In this document: positions 62,999 to 64,000 of the stretch, piece by piece | Layout: each line of letters starts with the position of its first letter | How positions within the stretch are numbered: the first letter of the stretch is position 1 | Source: Antedon bifida | Taxonomy: Eukaryota > Echinodermata > Crinoidea > Comatulida > Antedonidae | Length of the DNA stretch: 64,000 nucleotides | Reading direction: 5' to 3' | Assembly (NCBI GenBank): GCA_963402885.1 | Contig: OY727100.1 | Location: 19,439,665 to 19,503,664 of the forward strand | Position numbers and translations under genes: made by a program | Notes under the pieces: generated by a model | The model's database searches: none | What the model saw: only the letters and a program-made list of their open reading frames with translations | What the model was told of the DNA's origin: nothing

Positions 62999-64000
62999 AT
63001 GGAGGATGAAGAGGATTTTGACTATGACGATGAAAACAGTGCACATTATATTGTGTTGATGACGTGTACGTTTGTGGTTATAGCTATCGTTGGATTGATT
63101 GGCAATGTGCTAATATTACTCACTGTGCTGCTAAACGCGTCAATGAGAACGGCTCCAAATGTCTTGCTAACGAACTTAGCCGTTGGTGACTTACTCATTA
63201 TAGTATTCTGGCTCCCGAACCAGTTTGCCAAAACTATTCACGGACATGAAAACGCGTTGTCGCATTCATCTATGTTCATGTGTTTAGCTTCGGAATCTTG
63301 TCAAGTAATATCACAAAGTGTCAGCGCTCTTACTTTGACAGTTCTAAGCCTCGATCGGTACGTGGTCATCACTAGTACGACGGGACGACTTGTCAGTTCA
63401 CTGCTCAAATTCTACGTCTACGTTGTCATTTTAATATGGTTGCTCGGGATCAGTTTTGCAATACCAATCGTGCAGTTTGCAGAGTATTATCACCTGTTTG
63501 ACGTCATTAATACAAGTTATTTGACCGAGGAAGATTTTGAAATTCATGCAGACAGTTACATATGTGATCGTATGCCACCAGCGGCGATGAGTAGTATCAT
63601 CTACGAAAGTTTACGCGTGGCGTTGCTTTACTGTATCCCAGTTTTGATTATCGGGACGTCATATTCCATGATGGCGCGGAAATTGATAGCTAGCCTGAAA
63701 AATGTTCGCCGTTTGTCGTCAAGAACGACCAGTCGTAGTCAGCAGACAAAAACACGTAAACGACTGGCGATCGCCGTTCTTGTGATTGCAATCATGTTTG
63801 CTCTTTGCTGGTTGCCAGAGATGGTGTTTAACATAATGAGAAGCATTGACTCTGCTCGCGTGTTTGTTTTGGATAACAACGCTGTCCAAGAGTTTGGCCC
63901 TTTGCTTGTCTATATCAACTGCTGTGCAAATCCTATTGCGTTGGGATTCACTAGCCTAACATTTCGCAGACATTTTAAGCGTTATCTATTACTTGAGTTT
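62999..64000 (+). CDS. class A peptide GPCR, bombesin/endothelin/CCHamide-receptor-like (3' end outside window)
   Basis: An open frame of 334 codons runs from ATG in a good context (AAAAATGG) to the window edge. A short acidic extracellular N terminus (MEDEEDFDYDDENS) precedes seven hydrophobic segments with class A landmarks: GNVLIL in TM1, NLAVGDLL in TM2, Cys at the TM3 start (MFMCL), DRY in LSLDRYVVIT, Trp in TM4 (IWLLG), Cys in loop 2 (SYICDR), IPVLII in TM5, CWLP in TM6, and NPIALGF in TM7. Replacement of NPxxY by NPxAL is characteristic of the bombesin, endothelin and CCHamide receptor group, so a neuropeptide ligand coupled to G proteins at the plasma membrane is likely. The third loop has basic residues and the frame enters helix 8 (RRHFKRYL). 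The whole transmembrane core lies in one exon. Ligand identity cannot be set from sequence alone. Confidence 0.9.
   Translation, partial: MEDEEDFDYDDENSAHYIVLMTCTFVVIAIVGLIGNVLILLTVLLNASMRTAPNVLLTNLAVGDLLIIVFWLPNQFAKTIHGHENALSHSSMFMCLASESCQVISQSVSALTLTVLSLDRYVVITSTTGRLVSSLLKFYVYVVILIWLLGISFAIPIVQFAEYYHLFDVINTSYLTEEDFEIHADSYICDRMPPAAMSSIIYESLRVALLYCIPVLIIGTSYSMMARKLIASLKNVRRLSSRTTSRSQQTKTRKRLAIAVLVIAIMFALCWLPEMVFNIMRSIDSARVFVLDNNAVQEFGPLLVYINCCANPIALGFTSLTFRRHFKRYLLLEF

Noticed and set aside
1-64000. tRNA, rRNA and snRNA genes
   Set aside because: I looked for tRNA A/B-box pairs and conserved rRNA words and found none complete. A covariance-model scan could still detect diverged ones.

Overview
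The window is AT-rich animal DNA. Evidence for this is a phase-0 GT-AG intron of 111 bp, AATAAA signals, MITEs, minisatellites and a seven-transmembrane receptor. The frequent TAGGCCTA words and the gene content suggest a marine deuterostome invertebrate, perhaps an echinoderm; that assignment is low confidence and rests on impression, not on a search.

Layout. (1) 1-2.7 kb: an intact two-exon gene (532-1377 joined to 1489-2475) for a 610-residue protein that joins a Ser/Thr kinase domain (STK35/PDIK1L-like), a ubiquitin-like domain and a C-terminal domain with PARP/ART-like motifs. A probable 5' UTR exon lies upstream. (2) 2.65-3.0 kb: a TTAA-flanked MITE. (3) About 4.18-4.56 kb: an old, decayed copy of the gene's C-terminal part. 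(4) 5.2-19.5 kb and 20.6-32.4 kb: two large arrays of a roughly 1.6-kb non-autonomous Helitron-like element, on the minus strand on the left and on the plus strand on the right. The copies are not simple tandem repeats. They are inserted inside one another, and their ends can be matched like parentheses. (5) Between the arrays, at 19.56-20.34 kb, lies a second and much younger copy of the gene. It kept the 5' UTR exon and the C-terminal domain, lost the kinase, and carries one nonsense codon. The right array sits inside this copy's 3' flank, and that flank resumes at 32.36 kb. (6) 32.4-62.9 kb: mostly non-coding DNA with MITEs, two minisatellites, foldbacks, possible SINE remnants and a solo Helitron end. 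(7) 62,999-64,000: the start of a single-exon class A GPCR of the bombesin/endothelin/CCHamide type, cut by the window edge.

The two items most worth following are the kinase-UBL-ART-like fusion with its truncated paralogue, and the self-nesting Helitron-like family. In that family each subfamily has a matched pair of complementary terminal words, and insertions recur about 55-73 bp from the 5' end of earlier copies. No autonomous transposase, Rep or helicase gene is visible.
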